From: Archivesica marissinica
Lineage: Eukaryota > Mollusca > Bivalvia > Venerida > Vesicomyidae
NCBI GenBank assembly: GCA_014843695.1
Contig: JABXNX010000075.1
Coordinates: 1 to 64,000, forward strand
Length of the DNA: 64,000 nucleotides
Direction of reading: 5' to 3'
Notes under the pieces: model-generated
Told to the model about the DNA's origin: nothing
Seen by the model: the letters and a program-made list of their open reading frames with translations, nothing else
Database searches by the model: none
Program-made: the position numbers and the translations under genes
Part shown: one piece after another, positions 48,122 through 59,219 of the stretch
How positions within the stretch are numbered: the first letter of the stretch is position 1
Layout of the letters: each line of letters starts with the position of its first letter

Positions 48122-48350
48122 ATGGCTGTCCGATTAGCGCAGTGGTTAGCGCGATACGCTTCTCACCAATGCGAACCGGGAAGTATGTGAGATAGTACGA
48201 TGGTCGCCAGATTGGAAAGGTTGGCTTTCTCCGGTTACTGCTCCCACACGAATGACCCCATTTAGGCTTTCATCCGGCCAACGAGAGTTATTAATATAAG
48301 TTGTTAAGACGTGCTATGCAATCGTTGTAAAATAAATAAAGTTTAAACTT
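48122..48350 (+). mobile_element. SINE family A
   Basis: The best head of the family in this window: GGCTGTCCGATTAGCGCAGT then GGTTAGCGCGATACGC. The B-box part is shortened. It is shared with copy 1 (12442-12680). Confidence 0.85.
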
Positions 48351-48534
48351 AGTCTAAATAAACACTTGTATACAATATACCTAACCCGGCGGGATATAGC
48401 CTGAACTGTGCTGATGCGCCGTTAAACCAAATACTCACTCACTCACTAAATAAACACAAATTATTTATATCAACAAACTCTAATGAACTTGAGTAGCAAT
48501 TATCATTATTACATGTAAAATGGTATATTTCCAG

Positions 48535-48690
48535 ATGCTAATTGTACGGTAGACACAAATGGTTTATATCGGTTCGGACCAGACTGTCGGTTTTTGTGCC
48601 ACTGTATGAACACAGAACAATGCCACGACAAAACAGGGCTATGTACATCCGGTTGTGGATTTGAATGGGTTGGGCCTGGATGTCAATACA
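48535..48690 (+). CDS. Exon A': EGF-like module, paralogue of exon A
   Basis: The acceptor is TATTTCCAG and the donor GTGAGT; 156 nt, phase 1 on both sides. It has the same eight cysteines as exon A (YRFGPDCRFLCHC, EWVGPGCQY). By hand alignment about 15 of 156 sites differ from exon A, and most differences replace an amino acid (for example D/T, V/L, S/N, E/D, T/K, Q/L, A/T, V/G). Confidence 0.82.
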
Positions 48691-49554
48691 GTGAGTATAT
48701 ATTATGTATTAGTTGACTATGGTATGTAAACGTGTACATAATTATGTAATAATGTATTCATTCAATATAGGTTTTTGTTCAATTAATTTGTTAATCAACA
48801 TTCAATGATTGGTGCTGATCGATGCGCTATCTTGTTTACCATGATATGTGCACGATTTTGTATACGTTCTGTTATTCTGTGTGTAGGTTATTCGCTTTTG
48901 TTGAACTTATGCCAGAAATGTATCTCGGATGGATCGTGTGGGTTAGAGCAGTATTAAAGCGTCAATGAACCACTATAACACTAAAATTCCACATTTAGAT
49001 GATCGACACTACTTTATTTATAAAGTATACTTACCATACAGTGTGTACAATGAATACAGTCGTATGTCGCTATACTCGTTGGTACTTTACCATGCTTCTA
49101 CTGGTATATGTTCAACAGACACTTGATTTATCCTTGAATTTTGCTGATGCATCACCTGAAAGACTATATATTCATTCGGACTCTTTGCTATAAGTAACAT
49201 GGACATTATCATAAATTACTTACATAATTATATTACATTGACTATGACTAAAATAGTATATATTGCTGTATGCAAATCATATTTTCATTCTTGTTAATAC
49301 AATGGCTGATCAAATGCAATACCTAAGTAATATATGGTGATGAATCTGGGACCGTGCACTGGGCATAGTGATCTGGGTACCGAGAATAACGTTGATTAAA
49401 TACTAAATGACAGTCTGGGTTCAATTTCGCCTAGTTTCGTTCTGTCGCGTAAATATGGTACATTGGGACCCATATCACCAGTATTAAATATATATTTTAT
49501 TTATATTTAAATAATGGTTATATCGTCTACGCTACTGTCTATAACTGACAGGCT

Positions 49555-49765
49555 GTCCGATTGGCGCAGGGGTTCGATCCTCGGACCGGGAAGTATGTGA
49601 GATTGTACGAAGGTGCCAGCTCGTACAGGTGGGTTTTCTCCGGGTACTCCGGTTTCCTCCCACACGAATGACCACATTTACTCTTTCATCCTCGCCAACG
49701 AGAGTTCGTGATTAATATAGCTTGCTAAATCTTGCTTCGCAATCATTGTTAAATAAATAAAACTT
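49555..49765 (+). mobile_element. SINE family A with deleted anticodon region (shared)
   Basis: GGCTGTCCGATTGGCGCAGG runs straight into GGTTCGATCCTCGGACC, as at 13925-14138. Confidence 0.8.
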
Positions 49766-49771
49766 TAATAA

Positions 49772-49980
49772 TAGCTCTTTCAGATGGGACGTTAAACCGA
49801 GGTCTTGTGGCTCTGCTTTACACCGTGCACGTAAAAGAACCAGCAGGGACTCTGCAATGGGTCTCTGTCTGTATTGCACTATCCTCCAAAAATCTAAAAT
49901 TACTAATCTGTTCAGGAGGCGTTGCTCATAATTATGGGCAACCGGTAGTAACGATAAATAAACGTAAAACACAATATGCA
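49772..49980 (+). mobile_element. SINE family B, body and tail (shared)
   Basis: CTTTCAGATGGGACGTTAAA leads to GGGCAACCGGTAGTAACG. It directly follows the SINE-A tail; the 190 bp that separate them in copy 1 are absent. Confidence 0.78.
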
Positions 49981-50085
49981 TTCAGAAATATGCTGACACA
50001 TACATATGTGATATGTGGCTTGAACTTGAAGCTAAAAGCATACGGTAATTCTTTCAATTGCGAACTAGATGTTAGTACCAGGTAT

Positions 50086-50323
50086 GTGGAAGTCGTAATA
50101 GCGCAGTGGATGCGCGTTCGCTTCAGGTGCGAAAGATCCGTGGTTCGAGCCCCACTGGTGCCGTTACGATTGTGCCCTTAGGCAAGGCATTTAAATGTTG
50201 CCTCTTCTCTCTCCTTCGTGGCGATGGATTCCATCAGGAATAAGGTCTCGAGAGTGATTTATATAAGTTGATATAACTTGTTTCGCAATCGAGCTAAAAT
50301 AAATTTGTATAAAATTTAAAAAA
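50086..50323 (+). mobile_element. SINE family C, complete, only in copy 2
   Basis: A 238-bp element flanked by a perfect 13-bp target duplication TAGTACCAGGTAT (50073-50085 and 50324-50336). The head shows AGCGCAGTGGATGCGCG, an anticodon-like arm TTCGC TTCAGGT GCGAA (CAG, Leu-like) and GTGGTTCGAGCCCCAC. The tail is TTGTTTCGCAATCGAGCTAA plus A-rich sequence. The empty site is present once in copy 1 at 14621-14633. Confidence 0.93.
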
Positions 50324-50909
50324 TAGTACCAGGTATATATGGCTATTTTAATAAATTTGCGTAGCATTGAAAATGATCAGAACTTATATATATCTGAAAA
50401 TTGGTAGCTAAGGGCTTAGAAATAGAAAAAGGAAATAAGGATGAAAATGGAATAGAATACATTATGCAGAAATGAGATCTAGAAGTATTGACGTGTAGTA
50501 TTGAATGACAGTAAGACATAGAGGTGGAGCGGATTGTGAAGTTGATTTCATAGTGGCCGTCTCGACAACTCAGTCAAATCGTTTTGACATTTCTGGTATA
50601 GAGGTGTCCCCAGAAAGAATGTTTTTATGGAAACATTACAGTGTGCATTGATGTTGTTTATCAGATATGGATTTAAGCTTTATGACTATAAGGGAATTAC
50701 CATCGTTATTATGGCGGGGCTCGAACTCACAACGTCCCAGCTACAAGAGTGTCACTGTATTCATTTCACAATGGAGGCTTCCTACCGATTAGAACATCGT
50801 GTATACTTCTGGTGATTGATTTCTCATACAATATCCTAATCTGCATATTGCATCTTCGCTTTAATAGGGTGCATTTCGGAATTACGACGCTTAGATTATA
50901 CACATTTAT

Positions 50910-51092
50910 TTTAGCTCGATTGAGAAACAAGTTCTTACAACTTATATTAATCACTCTCGAGACCTCATTCCTGATGTAATCCATCGCCACGAGAGAGAGA
51001 GAGAGAGAGGGAGAAGAGGCAACATGGACTTTAAATGCCTTGCCGAAGGGTACAATCTTAACGGCTCCAGCTAGGCTCGAACTCCGAACCTT
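50910..51092 (-). mobile_element. SINE family C fragment (shared), with a GA run
   Basis: The tail complement GATTGAGAAACAAGTTCTTA comes first, then a (GA)n run at 50991-51008 and AGGCTCGAACTCCGAA. It matches 15240-15405. Confidence 0.7.
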
Positions 51093-51154
51093 AATTTATT
51101 AATTACGACATTTCGTTTCCTGACCATACTAATTAGTACTTTTTGATTGAGGAA

Positions 51155-51242
51155 TGAATTTCGGTATTGAGGTCTCGGGAGTGTTCAATGTAATTTGTAA
51201 GAACTTGTTTCACAATCGAGCTACATTAATAAATGTATATAA
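51155..51242 (+). mobile_element. SINE family C tail fragment (shared)
   Basis: GGTCTCGGGAGTG, then TTGTTTCACAATCGAGCTAC; matches 15462-15556. Confidence 0.6.
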
Positions 51243-51945
51243 AATATGCAATGGAGGAGCTTCCAGCATGTGTAAGATAACATGTACGATCAGATAGTAA
51301 CATCGGCCATAGATGGACGTTCCCAGAAGAATAATCATCTTAGAATATCCAATCACACATGTGTCTCAGTGGAAGCGACTATAAACAAACAGATCGAATA
51401 CATTGATTGAAAAATGCCTGCGTCAGCAGAATTCGTAAATACTAGTATTCTATGCAATACGTACATTCTTTTTGCTTCTTCTTGTTTTCAGTCAATTTTC
51501 CAACATTTAATTCAAAGGTAATACTCTAACAATACCGGGACATACAGTAGTAAAATATTTACGAGGTATGATTGTCAAACTCATTTAATGAAATGTTTAT
51601 AAGATGGTAGATATACAAATATAGAACGAAATCAAAGAATTTGTACAAAATGTAATATGAATGCAGTGGAAACTGAATACCATTTCCCATAAGTGTATTC
51701 AAATACGTACTTTCAGCAACAACATATGAACATGTTCGGGGACATCCGATCACGTTTTGTAACATGGCATATCCTTGGAACATTGATTATAACCATGAAC
51801 AAAGGTTGTTGAGGTTGTGTGTCAGTGTTTACATACATAATATTGAGCCACGGCTTAAGTATATACATTATATAGTCCGTTCCAGAATATATACTGGCAC
51901 CAAACTTGCCTTATTTATATGTAAACCAGGTTAGAAAAACATGCA

Positions 51946-52022
51946 ACCAGTCCGGGATTCGAACCCGGGACCTCTCGCTTACAGGGCGATTGCTCTACCG
52001 AATGAGCTAACCGTGCTGCCTA
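51946..52022 (-). tRNA. tRNA-like sequence, probable pseudogene (shared)
   Basis: Counterpart of 16262-16339: intact T-arm (CCCGGGTTCGAATCCCGG), D-arm TTAGCTCATTCGGTAGAGC, anticodon loop CCTGTAA with C at position 33, and a non-pairing acceptor stem. Confidence 0.45.
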
Positions 52023-52278
52023 CATATGATCTCACATATTGGGTTAACATACACACCGTTACATATATCCTTTTAGAAAAAACTATAGGCAGATTTGGTA
52101 TATAAATGTCCGAAATATTGGGTATATTAATGCAATGTGTAAAGGATTATTTTCTTCACTCATCCATAATTCTAAAATGTGTAACGAAAAGGTAACTCTC
52201 AATATAAAAGTGCACAGTTTGTTTATAATGTCAGTATAGTTTACACACAATTTAGTTAAGGTAGGTTAGTTAAATCGC

Positions 52279-52515
52279 TCGCAGTGGATGCGCGTTCGCT
52301 TCAGGTGCAAAAGGTCCGGAGTTCGAGCCCCACTGGTGCCTTTACGATTGTGCCCTTAGGCATGGCATTTAAATTCCACATTGCGTCTTCTCTCTCCCTC
52401 GTGGCGCTGGATTCCATCAGGAATATACGAGAGTGATTTATATAAGTTGAAATAACTTATTTCGCAATCGAGCTCAAATAAATGTGTATACATTGTTTTT
52501 GTTTTTTTTAATCGC
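52279..52515 (+). mobile_element. SINE family C, only in copy 2
   Basis: It starts GCAGTGGATGCGCGTTCGCT and ends in a T-rich tail before AATCGCCCCTGTAACC. Copy 1 has the uninterrupted site AAATCGCTCCAGTAACC near 16584. The short target duplication appears to be AATCGC. Confidence 0.85.
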
Positions 52516-52667
52516 CCCTGTAACCTCATTCCTGATGGAATACATGGCCAAGAGGGAGAGAGCAGATGCAATATGGACTTGAATTGCCTTGTATAGATAC
52601 AAACTTGTAAATGCTACAGCGGGGCGTGAACTCCGAGTAGTTCACACCTGTAACGAACACACTACCA

Positions 52668-52913
52668 TAGTTTACAGTTCATGGTTAATATAATTTTATA
52701 CTTATCTTTATCGAATTGCAATTAATAGTTCATATACGATTAAAACTCTGTCATATTGTAATTATAATATACATCTAAATATAGGAGCAGACCTCTATAA
52801 GCTATAGCTTTCGGTTCTAATCCTTTTTCATACATGTATGTAAATATTTGTGTAAATTGTACATTTGTATATGTTGCATCATTGTTTGAAATAAACTATG
52901 TTTAAACTAAACT
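52668..52913 (+). mobile_element. 246-bp insertion with 12-bp target duplication, only in copy 2
   Basis: It is flanked by perfect AACACACTACCA (52656-52667 and 52914-52925), while copy 1 has this once near 16736-16747. The end, GAAATAAACTATGTTTAAAC plus TAAACT, resembles a LINE 3' end with short tail repeats. It may be a truncated LINE or a non-tRNA SINE. Confidence 0.82.
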
Positions 52914-53050
52914 AACACACTACCACTGTGCTTTCATGACTGTGGTTATTCAAGAATATCGTGCGTGGCACTACGTGTCGAGCGCTTCCAGAAAATAATG
53001 TAAAATGACATGTGTATGCGCAGAAACCAGTAAAGCTGCCTTCATTTTAG

Positions 53051-53260
53051 ATAATATAGCAGAAGGACGAGGCAGTCGTCACTTAGATAATAAGAGTCCT
53101 GCCATGTACTCGGATTTAGCAAACAACAATAACATAACAACCTGCAGCAAAACAAACGTTGAGTCTGCTAGAAGGACAGTGGCACCGTGGTGGAGAGTAT
53201 TTTTACCGTACAAGGCCACCATTAGAGGACTTGAGTTTATCACCCTCACGGAGTCCTTAC
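53051..53260 (+). CDS. Exon B': N-terminal half of an FTP-type domain, paralogue of exon B
   Basis: The acceptor is CATTTTAG and the donor GTGAGT; 210 nt, phase 1 on both sides, no stop. It contains NIAEGRGSRHLDN and APWWRVFLPYKATIRGLEFI. About 17 of 210 sites differ from exon B, around 15 of them non-synonymous by hand count. The WWRVDL aspartate is Phe here, versus Tyr in copy 1. Confidence 0.82.
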
Positions 53261-53807
53261 GTGAGTAAACCTTTAAATGTTCTGTATATGCATCATGATG
53301 GAGTACTAAGATGTTATAAACATATCTCTGTAAGATGATACATAGTATTGGAACATGTTAGTATGGCGTGTTGCTTACAAGTACTGTACTACTTCTGGAA
53401 CATCGGTAATTGACCTGATGCATTCATAAGTAGTTCCTGCATTAGTGCAACTTCAGAGTAAATCAATGGTTCTAGGACAATCTGGACACTCGGATGTTTC
53501 TGGTTTACACACTACGGTTTAGATGAAATCTGATTGCATTTCGATAACAATGTTTAGATAAACAATATATCTGGGTAGGTCACGTGTAAATTGAGTTTAA
53601 CATCAATTTGGTTTATATAGAACACATACATTGCAACATCTATTTACCTGTCACGCTATATTGGGTTTTCACGAAAATACCTGCGATATTGTCGTGTATA
53701 GTTTTCGCAAACTATATTGGCTCACCCTAAATATAGAACATAAATAAACACATTCGATATGTATTGAGTTCAATAAATGCACGTCTTTGTACTAGCAAGC
53801 ACATCTT

Positions 53808-53897
53808 CTGGGATGGCCGAGAGGTTAAGACGCTGACTTCAGAAACAAGATTACTTTAGCTAGCTTTCTTGGTGCGGGTTCGAATCCCAGGAGTGGA
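53808..53897 (+). repeat. tRNA-Leu-like block in left TIR, copy 2
   Basis: GGGATGGCCGAGAGGTTAAG, ACGCTGACTTCAGAA and GGTGCGGGTTCGAATCCCAG. The D-arm and T-arm match the tRNA-Leu consensus well. The anticodon loop TTCAGAA would read CAG. The variable region is unusually long and AT-rich. Confidence 0.65.
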
Positions 53898-53982
53898 AGT
53901 TCTATTTTTTATATTGTATCAAGAATATTATTTGTTTTAATATTTTGATAATTTCTTAAATTTTTTCAGTTTCATTTATTTG

Positions 53983-55504
53983 TTATTCTTTTATAATTGC
54001 ATTTGATTTGAAATTCACAATACAAAACAATTCATTCGCAGTAGCTGTAGATTCCTTCATGCTGTCATTGCCACTGGCGGTAGATACATCGAAACGTGGG
54101 TCTGTGTCTGTGCTGGCGTCACTTTCCGCTCCAGAGCTGTCCGTTTCTTCCAAATTGATAATCACCTGAAACGAAAAATAAATTTTATTAATGAATGAAT
54201 TAAAAAGAATTTAATGTTAATTATTTAATTGTTAATTTATTTATTTGCCATGAGTATACTAACCTGTTCAACTCTGTATCAACAGCTATATCTGTCTTTC
54301 TGTACTGTACCTCGGCATCCACGATGTGATGTACACACTTCGCCCACGTCTCCACATGCTGTTTCGCCAAGTAGCCCTCGACTAAGGTATTTACTGTTCC
54401 CAGTTTGAAGCAAGTGTTGTTCCTAGCGACGTACCCCTTGAGATATGCCCACATCATCTCAATCGGATTGAAATCCGCGTGATAGGGTGGCAATCTCAAA
54501 ACCCGATGCCCATACTCTTCTGCCATCTTGTTGATGTGGTATGATGGTTCCACTTTCGTCGATTGGCACAATTTCAGCAATTGTGCTCTCAACATATCTG
54601 CATTATACTGGACGTCGTGTCTCTGAAAAGATAAGAGATAGAGGTAAGCATTAATTAAAGTCGTCTCTAATCAGACAAAACACGAGCTGTACGCATTTGT
54701 GCGATATAACAATTTATCCAGTAAAAGAGGGATACTCACCTGCAACCATTCTCCTATATCATCTTTCTTTGTAGCCGTTGGTGGTCGCCTATCTGCCAGG
54801 GTGTTGTGGTACGAAGCATTATCGACCACAATCACCGAGTGTGGTGGCAGGTTTTGCAGAAGTTGCGTCGTCAGCCATTTTCGAAATTTGGTGGCATTCA
54901 TTTCATTGTGGTAGTCATCTGTCTTGGTTTATGCTATAAATACAAGCGCTGCCCCATCAATGAACCCGCTCTTCGTCCCAGCATGCACAACAATCAGTCC
55001 CTCTCCTTTTTTGAAAGGTATATTCAACCCAGAGCTACTGCTTTGACAGCATTTCGGTACTGAATGTGCAGCATGTACATAGGTTTCATCCACATATACA
55101 ATTGGACGACCATCCATTCTGGCTTTCTGGGTTGCTTGAAGATATTGTATTCGCAATAATACAATGTCCTGTCTCTCCATCAGCACTCTCTGATTGGTAA
55201 AGCATTTCCTCCATGTAAACCCTAGCTGATTTAGGGTTTGCCTTAGCACTGTCTTGCTGCCCTTGAAGTCGATGTCTTTCATTAACTCTTGTAAAATGTT
55301 ATTAACGGTTGGTATACATTTCTTGGTGGCATACATGTCGTTGACTGTTCTTCGAATCACGCATTTATCAAAGTCATCAAGAACAATCTTGTCAGACCTC
55401 TGCCTCCTTGGCTTTGGTGTGTATTTCACATTGAAGATTATTGTAAGCACATTGATCATTGCGCTGGCACGCTTTAACGGACTACTGATGGGTTTGGACA
55501 GCAT
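53983..55504 (-). pseudogene. DDE transposase of the transposon, copy 2 (inactivated)
   Basis: The same gene as in copy 1, with helix-turn-helix segment and DDE motifs IVYVDETYVHAAH, SVIVVDNASYHN and FNPIEMMWAYL. The frame is open across the position of the copy-1 stop, but has a different stop (TAA, near 54926-54928) after ALVFIA. The exon 1 donor GTGAGT (54739-54738) and the exon 2 donor GTTAGT after CAGAGTTGAACAG are both intact here. Confidence 0.82.
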
Positions 55505-55899
55505 CTTAGCTTTGAAACACGTTCCTTATTATTGACCTGTTCTGTTCATACCATACAGTACGAGTTATCTTTTTGTCAGACATCCTAATTATTTTCTTGT
55601 ACACTGCGCCCAGCATACGCGGCGTTGGACTTCTATAGGCTCGAACCAGCATTTCCCGCTTCATGATATGATCGTGAAAAACCATATGCACGTGATTTAG
55701 TGGTACATTTGGTAGGCCTACATACATGTACAAACCAGTTTGCTTTCTACAAATACAAATTTGTATAAATAAAGACAATTGCTCTATATGTTTTACCTTT
55801 ATTTAAAAAATAAAACATAATATATAAATATAATATAGAAAAAATAATCAAAATAATAAAACAAATAATATTCTTGATATAATATCAAATATAGAAGTT

Positions 55900-55954
55900 C
55901 CTCTCCTGGGATTCGAACCCACACCAAGCCAGCTAGCTAAAAAAGCCATCCCAG
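55900..55954 (-). repeat. tRNA-Leu-like block in right TIR, copy 2
   Basis: The complement of CTCTCCTGGGATTCGAACCC plus the AGCTAGC junction; the anticodon arm is deleted as in copy 1. Confidence 0.6.
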
Positions 55955-56256
55955 ATGATGTGCTTTTTAGTACAAACACGTGCACTTAATGAACTCAATA
56001 CATATCGAATGTGTTTATTTATATTCTATTTTTAGGGTGAGCCAATATAGTGTGCGAAAACTATACCTATACCTTGACTGACAGTCTGTACCATTCGATA
56101 ATAATCAACTACCCGTACAATATAGGTCACCAGGTCAACCCAATTTAATTGGAGCACGTTTATTTTACCTCGTGTAAAGGGAGTCATGATTCTTTCCGGG
56201 GCAGGCTTAGTCAACAACTACATATTAAGAGTGTGTGTGTTTTCCCTAATAGTATA

Positions 56257-56510
56257 TGTATCATCGCTACCGGTTGCCCATATGATCGACACCTCCTGAC
56301 GAGACTATTCATTTTAGATTTGTTGGATGATAGTGCATTGATACAAATAGAGATCCATTCCAGTGTCTCGCCTGGTTCATTTACGTGTACGGTGTAAGGC
56401 ACTGACGCGATACCTGTGTATAAAGTATCATACCAAAGACTGTTAATATTAGTATCAAACGGGGGATCCAACCTGTGATTCCAGTTCAAAGTGTTACTGG
56501 ACTACCGAAC
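56257..56510 (-). mobile_element. SINE family B, reverse orientation (shared)
   Basis: TCATCGCTACCGGTTGCCCA to the degenerate head complement near 56500; counterpart of 20560-20830. Confidence 0.78.
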
Positions 56511-57099
56511 CGTCTGCACGACATACATGTCCTTGCCACATCCTTTTAAGACTACTAGGTTGTAAAACAACATATACATTACCTATTAAATACATAGTAA
56601 AAAGTAAACACATATAGTCTGTTCATTTATATTTCGAATCTTTCATTTCCTCGGATACCACATCCACTGTGAAGAGGTATTCAAATCAGCCTGAAACACA
56701 CTAAGAATATTTCAAATTTTGAATAGCCAGTGCTCGCCTGTGAATAACGTCACTGTGTTTACACACTGTATTCCTCCGCCAAATAATACAGTATACCAAC
56801 CATCAGTTTGCAATGGCGTGAATTATTATACCACATCTGTTCTACACATCAACTAGTCTGCAGTCTTCTCAAGTTACATAATTTTTCAAAAAACACAAAA
56901 TCTATACACTGCCTGTCATGAAAATCAATTTTACCAAAATGAAAAATTAAGTATATTAGTAATTGGGACTACATTGCCTATTTACGTATATACAACCTAC
57001 TACAGCATAATTGTCAAAGAAAACTGTGTTCTCGCTTTGTGACTATATACAAGACATCCACACTATGTATATATGAAATAGTGGACGTATGCTTACCAA

Positions 57100-57190
57100 G
57101 TACTGGTTAACCGCTGGTGCCTGCGCAGGAAAGGCATCAATGTTAGGAAATCTGCCCGGGCAACCAGTAGCGACGTTAAATAAACTTATA
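57100..57190 (+). mobile_element. SINE family D, 3' part (shared)
   Basis: AAGTACTGGTTAACCGCTGG to AACCAGTAGCGACGTTAAAT; counterpart of 21500-21615. Confidence 0.7.
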
Positions 57191-57300
57191 TTAAATAAAA
57201 CCAACAACAAATATTTTGTTTATATGTTCCATTATTCTTGACATGTTTTTTCCTGGACATGTTTATCGGAATACTGTGTAACCTATGTTAACATCTGCAG

Positions 57301-57531
57301 AGTACTTTAGTGGGTTTAATGTGTCCGTTGAAACAATTCCGGAAGATCAGTTCTCGAACAGTGCGTACTATCCCGAGACACAACAACTGTGTTATAATCA
57401 TGACGGTACAGTACCAGGATCCACAACAATCACTGCAAAATGTGCCGCAGAACACTTAGGCAACCAAGTTAGGATACAACTGACAAATACAGCAACGCAA
57501 CTAGTTCTCTGTGATGTTCGAATATATGGAG
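57301..57531 (+). CDS. Exon C': C-terminal half of the first FTP-type domain, paralogue of exon C
   Basis: The acceptor is AACATCTGCAG and the donor GTAACT; 231 nt, phase 1 on both sides. The frame, both cysteines and the closing LVLCDVRIYGG are conserved. It differs from exon C at about 16 of 231 sites, giving 12 amino acid changes and only one or two synonymous changes. Changes cluster in two segments, after VETIPE and around TAKCAAEHL. Confidence 0.85.
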
Positions 57532-57623
57532 GTAACTGTTACTTGTTATAATTGCTTGTATAACCATGGCCATGTTGTTAATCCATTGTGTAATTTAGTT
57601 TTATACACATATTTTACTTTTAG

Positions 57624-57845
57624 CAGGTTCAATCCCACGTCTGACCCTAATAAAATTAATAGTCTATCAGATATGACTTTAAACCGAGGTCTCATGTCAG
57701 TGCTTTACACCGTGCACGTAAACGAACAAGGGGGTACGCTGTAATTCGGTATATGTCTGAATCATTGCACTATCCTCCAACAATCTAAATTGATTAATCT
57801 CTTCAGGAGGCGTCGCTCATATGGGCGACCGGTAGCGATGATAAA
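57624..57845 (+). mobile_element. SINE family B (shared)
   Basis: CAGGTTCAATCCCACGTCTG to GGGCGACCGGTAGCGATG; counterpart of 22040-22265. Confidence 0.78.
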
Positions 57846-58039
57846 CGTCAATTATTTACAGCTTAGTTTACTGTAATAGTCATAGTGTATTGTGCTCTAA
57901 TATGATACATAATCTACATACACTACATCCCGACGGGAAGAATTTTCGCCCAGAACGGCTTTTCGAGGGATCACGCGATATTTCACGCTCCAGTTACTGG
58001 AAATATAGATAAACATACCTTGTGCACTTCCAAGAATAG

Positions 58040-58330
58040 ACGGATCTGTAGCCCAGTGGTAAAACGCTGGACTGGTAATCCAGGGATAGCAGGTTCGATC
58101 CACCGTCTCACCCTAATAAAATTAACAGTCTTTCAGATGGGACGTTACACCGAGGTCTCGTGTCGGTGCTTTACACCGCTTTACACCGTGCACGTAAAAG
58201 AACCAGAGGAGATTCTGGAAAGGGTTTCTGTCTGTATCATTGCCAACATCTAAAATAACTAATCTCTTCAGGAGGCGTTGCTCATATGGGCAACCGGTAG
58301 CAACGATAAATGAACGTAAAACACACACTT
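58040..58330 (+). mobile_element. SINE family B, complete
   Basis: The full head is GACGGATCTGTAGCCCAGTG, a CTGGA CTGGTAA TCCAG anticodon arm (GGT, Thr-like) and CAGGTTCGATCC. The body includes a short duplicated ACCGCTTTACACCG. The tail is GGGCAACCGGTAGCAACG. First of four SINEs in a row. Confidence 0.88.
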
Positions 58331-58337
58331 CCAATCT

Positions 58338-58597
58338 AGACAGCCTCCGTGGTCGAGTGGTTAAAGTCGCTGACTTGTATACCACTGTAATCTATCATTT
58401 CTGATTGTCACGGGTTTGATCCCCGCTAAGACCGTGTCTCATTTATATAAATATGAAAAGGTTGCCAGTTTCTTACGGAGGTTGGTACACCAAGTACTGG
58501 TTAACCGCTGGAGCCTGCTCAGGAAAGGTGTTGTTAGGTAGACTGCCCGTCGCCCAAATGGGAAACCGGTATCGACGTTAAATAAACTTAAATAAAA
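58338..58597 (+). mobile_element. SINE family D, complete
   Basis: The head is GCCTCCGTGGTCGAGTGGTT with a long variable arm and CACGGGTTTGATCCCCG, class II tRNA-like. The body has AAGTACTGGTTAACCGCTGG and the tail ACCGGTATCGACGTTAAATA. Confidence 0.85.
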
Positions 58598-58611
58598 AAC
58601 TTCCAATCTTA

Positions 58612-58908
58612 CATACGGATCTGTAGTCCAGTGGTTAACACGCTGGACTGGTAATCCAGGCGTAGCAGGTTCGATCCCGCGTCTGACCATAAATAAAATT
58701 AATAAACTTTCAGATGGGACGTTAAACAGAGGTCCCGTGTCGGTGCTTTACACCATGCACGTAAAAGAACCAGAGGAGACTCTGTAATGGGTCTCTTTCT
58801 GTATCATTGCACTATCCTCCAAAATCTAAAATTACTAATCTCTTCAGGAGGCGTCGCTCATATGGGTATCCGGTAGCGACGATAAATAAACGTAAAACAC
58901 ACACTTCC
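58612..58908 (+). mobile_element. SINE family B, complete
   Basis: The head GGATCTGTAGTCCAGTGGTT is followed by the same CTGGA CTGGTAA TCCAG arm and GCAGGTTCGATCCCG. The tail reads GGGTATCCGGTAGCGACG. Followed by CACACTTCCAATC. Confidence 0.88.
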
Positions 58909-58911
58909 AAT

Positions 58912-59212
58912 CGCTACAGACAGATATGTAGACCAGTGGAAACACGATGGTCTGGTAATCCAGGGATCGCAGGTTCGATCCCCCCTCTGACACTAATAAA
59001 ATTAACAGTCTTTCAGATAGGACGTTAAACCGAGTACTCGTGTCGGTGCTTTACATCGTGCACGTAAAAGAACCAGAGGATACTCTGGAATGGGTATCTC
59101 TCTGTATCATTGCACTATCTTCCAAAAATCTAAAATGACTAATCTCTTCAGGAGGCGTCACTCATATGGACATCCGGTAGCGACGATAAATGAACGTAAA
59201 ACACACACACTT
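58912..59212 (+). mobile_element. SINE family B, complete
   Basis: A diverged head (AGACAGATATGTAGACCAGT, then GGTCTGGTAATCCAGGG) and the tail ATCCGGTAGCGACGATAAAT. It ends with CTTTCAATC. Confidence 0.83.
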
Positions 59213-59219
59213 TCAATCT

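Larger units (their letters stand above)
53697..56065 (-). mobile_element. Tc1/mariner-like DNA transposon with long TIRs, copy 2
   Basis: Same element and position as 17518-19880. The ends TATAGTTTTCGCAAACTATA (left) and the complement of TGTGCGAAAACTATA (right) are somewhat better preserved than in copy 1. Confidence 0.83.

Noticed and set aside
58040..58115. A complete-looking tRNA-Thr (GGT anticodon)
   Set aside because: It continues into the SINE-B body and tail and recurs as such elsewhere; it is a SINE head and not a free tRNA gene.
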